50,855 nucleotides of DNA from positions 1 to 50,855 of the forward strand of contig JADGQK010000010.1 of the NCBI GenBank assembly GCA_017881915.1, given 5' to 3'. The translations under genes and the position numbers were made by a program. The notes below the pieces were generated by a model. The model had not been told where the DNA came from. It saw nothing but the letters and a program-made list of their open reading frames with translations, and made no database searches. The stretch comes from Chloroflexota bacterium. GTDB lineage: Bacteria > Chloroflexota > Limnocylindria > Limnocylindrales > CSP1-4. The stretch's first letter is position 1. Each line of letters begins with the position of its first letter. This document shows positions 19,141 through 27,939 of the stretch, piece after piece.

Positions 19141-19344
19141 CCGGGGTGCCCACAGAACATCAAGACGCCGGTCTTGGATCCCGGCAAGCTCCGTGGCCGC
19201 CGCCACCGCTCGAGTTTCGTCCCGGCGTGAGCGTGGCGCGGCACGAATCCGCGCAGCCAAGGCTGAGGTGAACCTCCTGAGGCACCAGCAATGGCGGGTT
19301 TCGGTCCGTCGATGGTGTTTTGATGTTCTGTGTGCACATCCGGG
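19141..19344. repeat. Palindromic intergenic repeat element, copy A (~204 bp)
   Basis: Left arm GGTGCCCACAGAACATCAAGACGCCGG and inverted right arm (rc) GGATGTGCACACAGAACATCAAAACACC; central GTGGCGCGG at +80 from CAGAACA; colinear with copy B. Confidence 0.8.
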
Positions 19345-19367
19345 CGAATCTCGGCTCGGGCCCACGT

Positions 19368-19433
19368 CGGAACCCGCGCCCGGCGGAACGGCCCCACCAC
19401 GGAACCCCGGCCCAGCGCGGAACGCCGGGGGCC
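19368..19433. repeat. Degenerate CGGAAC-N10/12 tandem array (4 units)
   Basis: CGGAAC starts at 19368, 19384, 19400, 19418 (pitch 16,16,18). Confidence 0.5.
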
Positions 19434-19474
19434 CGGGCGCACGAGCCAACGGGGGAGGGGCCACGGGCCGCTGG

Positions 19475-19480
19475 TATGAT
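19475..19480 (+). promoter_or_regulatory. Candidate extended -10 (TGGTATGAT) upstream of ilvE
   Basis: ctggTATGATctgggc 57 bp before the start codon; no convincing -35. Confidence 0.35.
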
Positions 19481-19536
19481 CTGGGCTCATGGTTCGCGCG
19501 CCGCCGTCGCGGCGCCAGGCACAGGAGTTCCCGCCG

Positions 19537-20538
19537 ATGCTGACCGACAAACCCAGCGAGACCAGGACGGCGGGCGCTGCCCCCTCGCTCAGTCCCGTCC
19601 CTGACGCCCCGGCGCCGTTCGACCTCGAGTCGCTGACCTGCTATTTCCAGGGTGGCTACGTGCCGATGCGCGACGCGAAGGTCAGCATCATGACCCACGC
19701 ATTCATGTACGGAACTGCAGTCTTCGAGGGGATCCGGGCGTACTGGAACAAAGAACAGGGCCAACTCTATGGCCTCTTCCTGCGTGAGCACGTCGAGCGG
19801 ATCCGGCACTCCTGCCGGATCATGATGATGGAGCCGGTGCCGCCGGTCGACGAGCTCGTCGCGATCATCACCGAGGTGATCCGCCGGAACCACTTCCGCG
19901 AGGACGTCTACATCCGGCCCTCGTTTTACAAGTCGACCAAGGCGATCGGCGTCCGCCTGCACCACCTCGACCACGACCTGTGCGTGGTCGCCTTACCCTT
20001 CGGCGACTACATCGAGACCGAGAAGGGGGTCCGGGTGATGACCTCGTCCTGGCGGCGCAATGCCGACGAGGCGCTGCCCGCCCGGGGCAAGATCACCGGC
20101 GGCTACGTCAACATGGCCTTCCAGAAATCGGAGGCCGAGATGAACGGCTTCGACGAGGCGATCGTCCTGACCGCAGCCGGCCATGCCTCGGAGGCCTCGG
20201 CGGCGAACCTGTTCGTCGTTCGGGACGGCGTCGTGCTCACGCCGCCGGTCTACGACGACATCCTCGAAGGGATCACCCGCACAGCGATGATCGAGCTATG
20301 TCGGGCCGAGGGCCTGCCGGTCGAGGTCCGTTCGGTCGATCGATCGGAGCTCTACATCGCCGACGAGATCTTCCTGTGCGGGACCGGCGTCCAGGTCTCG
20401 CCAGTGATCGAGGTCGACCACCGGGCAGTTGGCTCGGGCGAGGTCGGACCGATCGGCCGGGCAATCTCCGCCCGCTACTTCGACGCGGTCCGGGGCCGGC
20501 TGCCCGAGTACGGTCACTGGTTGACCCCGATCACCTGA
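19537..20538 (+). CDS. ilvE: Branched-chain amino acid aminotransferase (class IV)
   Basis: HAFMYGTAVFEGIRAYWN...GYVNMAFQKSEAEMNGFDEAIVLTAAGHASEASAANLFVV; CAGGAG RBS. Confidence 0.94.
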   Translation: MLTDKPSETRTAGAAPSLSPVPDAPAPFDLESLTCYFQGGYVPMRDAKVSIMTHAFMYGTAVFEGIRAYWNKEQGQLYGLFLREHVERIRHSCRIMMMEPVPPVDELVAIITEVIRRNHFREDVYIRPSFYKSTKAIGVRLHHLDHDLCVVALPFGDYIETEKGVRVMTSSWRRNADEALPARGKITGGYVNMAFQKSEAEMNGFDEAIVLTAAGHASEASAANLFVVRDGVVLTPPVYDDILEGITRTAMIELCRAEGLPVEVRSVDRSELYIADEIFLCGTGVQVSPVIEVDHRAVGSGEVGPIGRAISARYFDAVRGRLPEYGHWLTPIT

Positions 20539-20575
20539 ACAGGGCGCCGGCGCGGGACCAGGCGCCGAGCCGGCC

Positions 20576-22357
20576 TCAGGGCCCCGGGGGCGGGGTGAGG
20601 GTAGGCGTGGATCTTCCGGTCGTCACGATGATGTCAGCCGTGACGTTCGGATCGTCGACCAGTTGCGCCTGCACGCCGAACACCTTCTGGAGGAGGGCAA
20701 CCGTGGCCGGCAGGGAGGTCTCCCGGCCGTTGTAGACCTTGATCACGGTGGTCGCCGGTGTCGCGGGCGGCCGCTGCGTCTGGGCCACTGCCGCCAGGCC
20801 CTCGTATTCGAGGAAGGCCACCAGCGAGTTGGCCTGGCCCGACTTGCCCGAGCCATTGACGACCCAGATCGTGCCGTCTTCGACCGCGACCGCGTCGCGC
20901 AGGGCCTCGAGCTTGGGATCGATCTTGAACGCATTGAGGACCGTGCTCCGGATCAGCGCGACGTTCGGAAAGAGGTTTGAACTGATCGGGTAGTTCTGGC
21001 TTTCAAAGCGCGGCGGCGAGAAGACGTACGAGCGAATGTTCGAGGTATTGACCTGGCTCGAGAGCTGGATCAGGGCCGGCAGCTGGTCGACCGGGATGTC
21101 CGTCTTGAACGACGTCTTGAGCGTGCTGAGCAGGGCCTGCAGGTTGTTGAGCACCGCCTGCGGGCTGGTCTGCTCGCGGATCGAGAGGATCATCCGCTGC
21201 TGGCGCGAGGCACGGTCGAAGTCATTCGAACCATGGCGCGACCGGGCGTAGATGAGGGCTTGAGCGCCGGTCATGTGCTGGACGCCTGCCGGGATGTAGA
21301 CCCGCAGGTCGGTCCCGTTGTCGCCCGGATACTTGTCATCGACGACCGGGTTCTGGACGTCGATTGTCACCCCGCCGAGGGTGTCCACGACCTGCCGGAA
21401 GCCCTGGAAGTTGACCATCACGTAGTACTGGATGTTGAGGTGGTAGAGCGTGCCCAGGGTCTCCTTCAGGGCGTTGAATCCGCGCGCGTTGCCAGTGCCG
21501 GGAAAGGCGTCGGGACGGTTCCGGGCGTTCAACCAGAGGCTGTTGATCTTGCCCTGGTAGACAGACCCGAAGACGCCCTGCGCAGACGCCGGCAGGGGCA
21601 CGTTGACCGTGTCGCGGGGCAGGCTGAACATCGCCACGTTCTTGGTCACCGGATCGATCGAGACGACGATCATCGTGTCCGTGTTGAAGGTTGTGTCGCC
21701 CTGGCGCTGGTCGACCCCCAGGAGCAGGATGTTCAGGCGCTCGGTATGGTTCCAGGCGGGCACCGGCGACGTCGAGGGGAGAGTCGTACCGACCGGCGGG
21801 AGCGACAGGGTGGGGGTCGGCGAGTCGGTGCTGGCCGGTCCATCGCTCGGGTTGGGCGAGCCGATGGGCGACGCGTCGCAGTTGGCGTCCTGGATGCAGC
21901 TGACGATGTCCTGGGCTGCCCCGCCGTACTTGGCCACAACGGCGTGGGTGCCGGCGATGACCAGGCAGACGGCGGCCAGGCCGGCCAGCGAGATCGGGTT
22001 GAGCCGGACCGTCTGGCGGCCCAGGCGACCGTCGCCGGAGGCCTGGGCGTTGACGAAGGCAACGACCCGGTAGGCGTCGATCGCGGCAATCGCCCGGTAG
22101 ACGAGCGCGACCAGGTTGCCGGCAAGGATCAGCCCCAGGTTTGCCACGACAAGGATCGCCGAGCCGATCGCGCCCATCTTGAGGAAGACCCCAAACAGCA
22201 GGGCGAGCAGCAGCAGGGCCGGCGCAGCGAAGCCGATCGCCCGGGTCCAGGCGTGCGCGTAGGCGTGTCCCAGGCCGGGAAAGAGCAGGGACAGGAACGC
22301 TGCCCCGAAGGCCGATTGCTGGCGCGGACGCGGTCGCGCTTCCTCCGGGGGCTGCAT
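20576..22357 (-). CDS. LytR-CpsA-Psr (LCP) family protein with N-terminal multi-TM region and LytR_C domain
   Basis: NILLLGVDQRQGDTTFNTDTMIVVSIDPVTKNVAMFSLPRDTVNVPL...DRASRQQRMI; C-term VVNGSGKSGQANSLVAFLEYEG. Confidence 0.93.
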   Translation of the reverse strand: MQPPEEARPRPRQQSAFGAAFLSLLFPGLGHAYAHAWTRAIGFAAPALLLLALLFGVFLKMGAIGSAILVVANLGLILAGNLVALVYRAIAAIDAYRVVAFVNAQASGDGRLGRQTVRLNPISLAGLAAVCLVIAGTHAVVAKYGGAAQDIVSCIQDANCDASPIGSPNPSDGPASTDSPTPTLSLPPVGTTLPSTSPVPAWNHTERLNILLLGVDQRQGDTTFNTDTMIVVSIDPVTKNVAMFSLPRDTVNVPLPASAQGVFGSVYQGKINSLWLNARNRPDAFPGTGNARGFNALKETLGTLYHLNIQYYVMVNFQGFRQVVDTLGGVTIDVQNPVVDDKYPGDNGTDLRVYIPAGVQHMTGAQALIYARSRHGSNDFDRASRQQRMILSIREQTSPQAVLNNLQALLSTLKTSFKTDIPVDQLPALIQLSSQVNTSNIRSYVFSPPRFESQNYPISSNLFPNVALIRSTVLNAFKIDPKLEALRDAVAVEDGTIWVVNGSGKSGQANSLVAFLEYEGLAAVAQTQRPPATPATTVIKVYNGRETSLPATVALLQKVFGVQAQLVDDPNVTADIIVTTGRSTPTLTPPPGP

Positions 22358-22454
22358 CGCGGGTAGGATACTCGGACCTCCACTTGTCCGCCGTCCGGGG
22401 TTCAGCCGTCGGTGTCCGGCGAGGGCGAGGTTCCAGACGATCAACCGAGGTCCG

Positions 22455-25400
22455 ATGTTTCGACCCGTCAGCGCCAAGCCCGATCTCATCGGTGCCGAGC
22501 ACGAGATGCTCGCCCGATGGCGTGACCGGCAGACGTTCGCGCGCCTCCGCGCCCAGAACGCCAGAGGTCCGCACTGGAGCTTCCTCGACGGACCGATCAC
22601 GGCCAACAACCCGATGGGCGTCCACCACGCCTGGGGGCGGACGTACAAGGACATCTTCCAGCGCTTCCGGGCGATGCTCGGCTTTGATCAGCGCTTCCAG
22701 AACGGCTTCGATTGCCAGGGATTGTGGGTCGAGGTCAACGTCGAGCGGGACCTGGGCCTGGCCAACAAACGTGACATCGAGGCCTACGGGATCGCCGAGT
22801 TCGTGAGCCTGTGCAAGCAGCGGGTCCTGACCTTCGCCGCTCGCCAGACCGAGCAATCGATCCGGCTCGGGATGTGGATGGACTGGAACGACCCGGACGA
22901 GCTGCGCCGCCTGCGGGACCTGCTGGCGGCGGACCCGGCCACGCCGACGACGATCGAGGGACCGGCCGGTCCGGTCAGCGATTCGGTCGAGATGCTCGTC
23001 GGTCGGCTGGGCATGCCGGACCTGGGCGGCTCGTACTTCACGTTCAGCAACGAGAACAACGACCTGATCTGGGGCTTTCTGGCCGAGTGCCACCGGCGGG
23101 GCTGGCTGTACAAGGGCCACGACACGATGCCCTGGTGCACCCGCTGTGGAACGGGCATGAGCCAGCACGAGATGACCGAGGGCTATCGCGACCGGGAGGA
23201 TCCCGGGCTGACGATCAAGCTGCCCCTCGTGGACCGACAGGGTGAGGCGCTCCTCGTCTGGACGACCACGCCCTGGACACTCACCTCGAACGTCGCGGCC
23301 GCCGTCGGGCCCAACCTGCGCTACGTCCAGGTCCGCCAGGGCGACTCGACCTACTGGCTTGCTCGCGGCACCCTGAAGTCGGCCCTCGACGTGGCCGCCC
23401 ACGGACCGTTCGAAGTCCTGGGCGAGCTGACCGGTTCGGAGCTGGTCGGCTGGCGTTACGAGGGACCGTTCGACGACCTGCCGGCGGTCCGGCGGGCCTT
23501 CGCGCGAGATGGCGATCGCCCGGCCTACGAGCACCGGGTCGTGCCCTGGAGCGAAGTCGGCGAGGGCGAAGGCACCGGGATCGTCCACGTCGCGCCGGGC
23601 TGCGGAGCGGAGGACTTTGCGCTGGGCCGGGTGCTCAACCTGCCGGTCATCGCCCCGCTCGATGAGGCCGGCCTGTACCTCGACGGCTTCGGCTCGTACA
23701 CCGGCCGGGATGTCCGCGACGTGGCCGAACCGATCATCGATCACCTCCGGGGCCACCATCGGTTCTACCGGCTCGAGACGATCACCCACCGCTACCCGCA
23801 CTGCTGGCGCTGCGGAACGGCGCTCGTCTTCCGGCTCGTCGACGAGTGGTACCTGCGGATGGGCGAGGTCTACGATCGTCCGCGCAACGAGCTGAGCGAG
23901 GCCGAGATCGAGGACAGCCTGCGCTATCAGATCATGGCGGCGGTCGATGAGATCCACTGGATCCCGGGCTTCGGCTATGAGCGGGAGCTCGACTGGCTCC
24001 TGAACATGCACGACTGGATGATCTCGAAGAAGCGCTACTGGGGTCTGGCCCTGCCGATCTACGACTGCCCGGCATGCGGCCAGGTCGACGTCATCGGCGG
24101 CCGCGAGGAGCTGCGCGAGCGGGCGGTCGAGGGCTGGCCGGCATTCGAGGGCCACACGCCCCATCGTCCGTACGTCGACGCGGTCAGGATCGCCTGCTCG
24201 GGCTGCGGCGCCGTGGTCAGCCGGGTGCCCGACGTCGGCAACGTGTGGCTCGACGCCGGGATCGTCCCGTTCTCGACGCTCCACTACCGCGAGGACCCGG
24301 CCTACTGGGCGGAGTGGTTCCCGGTGGACTTCGTGACCGAGAGCTTCCCGGGCCAGTTCCGCAATTGGTTCTACGCGATGCTGGCGATGTCGACCGTGCT
24401 GCGCCGCCAGGCGCCCTACCGGACCATCTTCGGGTATGCCACGCTGCTGGCCGAGGACGGTGCCCCGATGCACAAGAGTGCCGGCAACGCGATCGAGTTC
24501 GACGAGGCCGCTGAGCGGATGGGCGTCGACGTGATGCGCTGGATGTACGCCAGCGCCCGACCCGACGACAACATCCTCTTCGGCTGGCAGGCCGCCGATG
24601 AGGCCCGACGGCGGCTGCTGATCCTGTGGAACGTGTACGCCTTCTTCGTCACGTACGCCCGCCTCGCCGGCTGGTCGCCGGCGACGAGCAAGGCCGGACC
24701 GGTTGCGGCCCGCTCCGCGCTTGATCGCTGGGTCCTCTCACGGGTGGCCGGCCTGGCCGACCGGGTCGAGGAACGGCTGCGCGACTACGACACGAACGGC
24801 GCGACCCGGCTGATCGAGGAGACCATCGACGACCTGTCGACGTGGTACCTCCGGCGGTCTCGCCGGCGCTTCTCGAGGGCCGGCGACACGAGCGATCGCG
24901 ATGCGGCCTTCGCCACGCTTCATGCCGTCCTCGTCGCCCTCGTCCGGGTGATGGCTCCGATCCTGCCGTTCATGACCGACGGGATCTACGACAACCTCGT
25001 CGCGACCGGCGACTCGGCGGCGCCCGACAGCGTCCACCTCACGACCTGGCCGGCGGCCGAGCTGGCAGGCCTTCGGGACGACGACCTGGAAGCGGCGATG
25101 GCAACGGTGCGACGGGCCGTCGATCTCGTCCGGACACTTCGTTCGGCGGCCGGTCTCAAGGTCCGCCAACCGCTCGCCCGACTGTGGTTGGCCCTGCCCG
25201 GGGGCGACCTCACCGAACGGGTGGCCCTCCTCGAACTGCTCGCCGACGAGGTCAATGTCAAGGCGGTCGAGCTGATCGGCGATGAGTCCGCGCTGGTGGA
25301 CCGGCGGGTCAAGCCGCTGCTGCCCAGGATCGGTCGGAAGTATGGCGACCGGATCCCGGCGATCATGGCCGCGGCCCGGGCGGGTGAGTTCGAGATCCGG

Positions 25401-25805
25401 CCGGACGGCGGAGTTGACCTGGCCGGGCTGCACCTGGCGGCCGATGAGGTCGAGATCCTGGCTACGCCCCGACCGGGCACGGCCGTCGCCCACGACGAGG
25501 GCCTGGTTGTCGTGATCGACACGCAGCTCACGCCGGCGCTCCTCGCCGAGGGCGACGCCCGCGAGCTCCAGCGGGCAATCCAGGACCTGCGCCGCGAGGC
25601 CGAGCTGGCCCTCGATGCCCGGATCGATGTCTGGCTCCTGCCTCTGCCGGAAACGCTCCAGCCGTATCTCGATGCGCTGCGCAGCGAGACCCTCGCCGAC
25701 ACCCTTCGGCCGGGGCCCGCGCCGAGCGCCCTGCCGCGGGCCGCGGTCGAGCTGGCGAGTGGCATGGTCGAGCTCGCCTTGCGCCCGGCAGCCGGCGACC
25801 GCTAG
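22455..25805 (+). CDS. ileS: Isoleucyl-tRNA synthetase
   Basis: HWSFLDGPITANNPMGVHHAWGRTYKDIFQRF, DLGGSYFTFSNENNDLIWGFL, LLVWTTTPWTLTSN, APMHKSAGNAIEFDEAAERMGVDVMRW. Confidence 0.95.
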   Translation: MFRPVSAKPDLIGAEHEMLARWRDRQTFARLRAQNARGPHWSFLDGPITANNPMGVHHAWGRTYKDIFQRFRAMLGFDQRFQNGFDCQGLWVEVNVERDLGLANKRDIEAYGIAEFVSLCKQRVLTFAARQTEQSIRLGMWMDWNDPDELRRLRDLLAADPATPTTIEGPAGPVSDSVEMLVGRLGMPDLGGSYFTFSNENNDLIWGFLAECHRRGWLYKGHDTMPWCTRCGTGMSQHEMTEGYRDREDPGLTIKLPLVDRQGEALLVWTTTPWTLTSNVAAAVGPNLRYVQVRQGDSTYWLARGTLKSALDVAAHGPFEVLGELTGSELVGWRYEGPFDDLPAVRRAFARDGDRPAYEHRVVPWSEVGEGEGTGIVHVAPGCGAEDFALGRVLNLPVIAPLDEAGLYLDGFGSYTGRDVRDVAEPIIDHLRGHHRFYRLETITHRYPHCWRCGTALVFRLVDEWYLRMGEVYDRPRNELSEAEIEDSLRYQIMAAVDEIHWIPGFGYERELDWLLNMHDWMISKKRYWGLALPIYDCPACGQVDVIGGREELRERAVEGWPAFEGHTPHRPYVDAVRIACSGCGAVVSRVPDVGNVWLDAGIVPFSTLHYREDPAYWAEWFPVDFVTESFPGQFRNWFYAMLAMSTVLRRQAPYRTIFGYATLLAEDGAPMHKSAGNAIEFDEAAERMGVDVMRWMYASARPDDNILFGWQAADEARRRLLILWNVYAFFVTYARLAGWSPATSKAGPVAARSALDRWVLSRVAGLADRVEERLRDYDTNGATRLIEETIDDLSTWYLRRSRRRFSRAGDTSDRDAAFATLHAVLVALVRVMAPILPFMTDGIYDNLVATGDSAAPDSVHLTTWPAAELAGLRDDDLEAAMATVRRAVDLVRTLRSAAGLKVRQPLARLWLALPGGDLTERVALLELLADEVNVKAVELIGDESALVDRRVKPLLPRIGRKYGDRIPAIMAAARAGEFEIRPDGGVDLAGLHLAADEVEILATPRPGTAVAHDEGLVVVIDTQLTPALLAEGDARELQRAIQDLRREAELALDARIDVWLLPLPETLQPYLDALRSETLADTLRPGPAPSALPRAAVELASGMVELALRPAAGDR

Positions 25806-25809
25806 CCTG

Positions 25810-26334
25810 ATGACCGAGGAGACGACACCCGGCGTGACCGAAGCCGAGGTTCGCAGCCGTCCTGCCTGGCTCATCTTCGGCGGCCTGGCCGTCGTTGTCG
25901 TCGTGCTGGATCAGCTGGCCAAGGCGTGGATCGTGGCGAACCTCGTGCCGGGCCAGGTCGTGGATGTCGTGGGCAGCTCGGTCCGGCTCATCTTCTCGCG
26001 CAACAACGGGGCCCTGTTCGGGCTGTTCAGCAGCTCGGCCACCCTGTTCGGGATCGGCAGCCTGGCGGTCCTCGTCCTGATCGTCTGGTACCACGCGCGG
26101 GCGCCCCGCAACCTGCTCCTGTCGATCGCCCTCGGCCTGCTCCTCGGCGGTGCCGTGGGCAACCTCGTCGACCGGCTCCGGATTGGCTATGTCGTTGACT
26201 TCGTGGACATCGGATTGGGTACGCTCCGCTTCTTCACGTTCAACGTTGGCGATTCGGCGATCAGCACGGCGATCCTGCTCCTCCTGATCATCGCGATACG
26301 ACCGGCACCGCGGCCCGCGAATGCCGATGCCTGA
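25810..26334 (+). CDS. lspA: Lipoprotein signal peptidase II
   Basis: VVVLDQLAKAWI, FSRNNGALFG, GGAVGNLVDRLRIGYVVDFVDI, FNVGDSAI. Confidence 0.95.
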   Translation: MTEETTPGVTEAEVRSRPAWLIFGGLAVVVVVLDQLAKAWIVANLVPGQVVDVVGSSVRLIFSRNNGALFGLFSSSATLFGIGSLAVLVLIVWYHARAPRNLLLSIALGLLLGGAVGNLVDRLRIGYVVDFVDIGLGTLRFFTFNVGDSAISTAILLLLIIAIRPAPRPANADA

Positions 26335-27325
26335 CCAGCCGGCCGGCACGATCCCGGAAGCAGAAGGGCCAGCCACCGGCCCACGCACGTTCGTCGTGCC
26401 CGACGGAGCGAGCCAGCAGCGGGTTGATCGGTTCGTGGCCGACCGGGCCGGCCTGTCCCGGAGCTATGTCCAGCGCCTGATCTCGGATGGCCGATTGACC
26501 CACGACGGCGTGGCGCTCAAGGCGAACACGCTCGTCGGCGCCGGGGACGTCCTGGACCTGGATGTCCCGCCGGCCGTCAAGCTGGAGGTGGCCGGTGAAG
26601 CGATCCCGCTCGTGATCGCCTACGAGGACGCCGACCTGCTGGTCGTGAACAAGCCGACCGGCCTCGTGGTCCATCCCTCGCCCGGCCACGACTCGGGGAC
26701 GCTCGTCAATGCCCTGCTTGGCCGGGCCGACGGCGCCGAGTACGGCGGCATCGCCGGAGTGCGCCGGCCGGGGATCGTGCATCGCCTTGATCGGGACACG
26801 AGCGGCCTGCTGATCGTGGCCAAGACGGACGTCGCCCAGGCCAGCCTGATGGCCCAGCTCAAGGCGCGCCGGGTGAAGAAGACCTATCTCGCGCTCGTGC
26901 AGGGCGGCGTCTCGGCCGCGGTCGGGCGGATCGAGGCCCCGATCGGCCGCGACCCGAAGATGCGGACCCGGATGGCGGTGGTCAACGATGGTCGGGCCTC
27001 GACCACCGGCTATCGGGTCCGCGAGCGGTTCGCCGGCTGGACCCTGCTCGAAGTGGACCTGATCACCGGCCGGACCCATCAGATCCGGGTCCATCTCGAG
27101 GCGATCGGCCACCCGATCGCCGGCGATCCGGTTTACGGAACGGGCACCTCGCGGCGCGGCCCGGACGGCCTCGAGCGGCTCTTCCTGCACGCCTGGCGAC
27201 TCGAGTTCAGCTCGCCCACCCGGGGCGACCTCATCCGGGTGACGGCCGAGCTGCCCGACGAGCTCGAGTCGCCCCTGGCCCGCCTGCGCTCAGCGACGCC
27301 CGGTGGGGCGGCTGGGACTCGATGA
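26321..27325 (+). CDS. RluA/RluD-family pseudouridine synthase with S4 domain
   Basis: RVDRFVADRAGLSRSYVQRLISDGRL; VVNKPTGLVVHPSPGHDSGTLVNALL; PGIVHRLDRDTSGLLIVAKT. Confidence 0.96.
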   Translation: MPMPDQPAGTIPEAEGPATGPRTFVVPDGASQQRVDRFVADRAGLSRSYVQRLISDGRLTHDGVALKANTLVGAGDVLDLDVPPAVKLEVAGEAIPLVIAYEDADLLVVNKPTGLVVHPSPGHDSGTLVNALLGRADGAEYGGIAGVRRPGIVHRLDRDTSGLLIVAKTDVAQASLMAQLKARRVKKTYLALVQGGVSAAVGRIEAPIGRDPKMRTRMAVVNDGRASTTGYRVRERFAGWTLLEVDLITGRTHQIRVHLEAIGHPIAGDPVYGTGTSRRGPDGLERLFLHAWRLEFSSPTRGDLIRVTAELPDELESPLARLRSATPGGAAGTR

Positions 27326-27939
27326 CGCCGGGCGAGGGCGCGCCGGGAGCAATGCTCGTCGTCGTCTCCGGGCCGTCCGGCGTCGGCAAGGACGCCATCC
27401 TCGATGTCCTCCAGCGCCTGCCCGGGCACACCGACCACCACTACGTGGTTACCTGCACGACCCGGGCCCGGCGGCCCGGCGAGATCGACGGGCTGAGCTA
27501 CCACTTCCTCGGGCGGGAGCGATTCCTCGCGTTGCGCGACGCGGGCGGCCTGCTCGAGGCGAATGAGGTCCACGGCAACTGGTACGGGACGCCCCGCGAC
27601 CAGGTGGCCGAGGCGCTGGCGGCCGGCCGGCACGCAATCCTGAAGATCGACGTCCAGGGCGCCGAGGTCGTCCGGGCCCGGGTGCCCGACGCCCTGCTCA
27701 TCTTCGTCACGCCGCCCTCGATCGAGGCCCTCGCGGATCGTTTGAAGGCGCGTGACACGGAGACTGCCGCGGAGCTGGAGCTGCGCCAGCTAAACGCGGC
27801 AGCCGAGCTTGCCCGCCAGCAGGACTACGACTACGTCGTGGTCAACGAGACCGGTCAGCTGGCGCGAACCGCCGAGCGGATCGGCGAGATCATCGTGGAG
27901 GAAGCGGCTCGCCACGCGGGGCGCCGGGTCCGGATCTGA
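27322..27939 (+). CDS. gmk: Guanylate kinase
   Basis: LVVVSGPSGVGKDAILDVL...VTCTTRARRPGEIDGLSYHFL; start could be 27352. Confidence 0.95.
   Translation: MTPGEGAPGAMLVVVSGPSGVGKDAILDVLQRLPGHTDHHYVVTCTTRARRPGEIDGLSYHFLGRERFLALRDAGGLLEANEVHGNWYGTPRDQVAEALAAGRHAILKIDVQGAEVVRARVPDALLIFVTPPSIEALADRLKARDTETAAELELRQLNAAAELARQQDYDYVVVNETGQLARTAERIGEIIVEEAARHAGRRVRI

Noticed and set aside
18845-19440. Flanking direct repeat around island A (GCCGRGGGCCCGGG(G)CGC)
   Set aside because: Short, GC-only and needs a gap; could be chance, so not listed as a feature (mentioned only as weak support).
18865-19974. ORFs through the 19-kb island on both strands
   Set aside because: Cross the palindromic element and ilvE antisense, no family resemblance; similarity to ORFs at 35.1-35.7 kb is explained by shared repeat DNA.
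20539-20575. GGCGCC-containing hairpin between convergent ilvE and the LCP gene
   Set aside because: No U-run and only 6 bp; terminator call not supportable.
21336-24473. 1045-aa minus-strand ORF
   Set aside because: Antisense to the LCP gene/ileS, low-complexity R/G/D/A-rich translation; typical high-GC shadow ORF.
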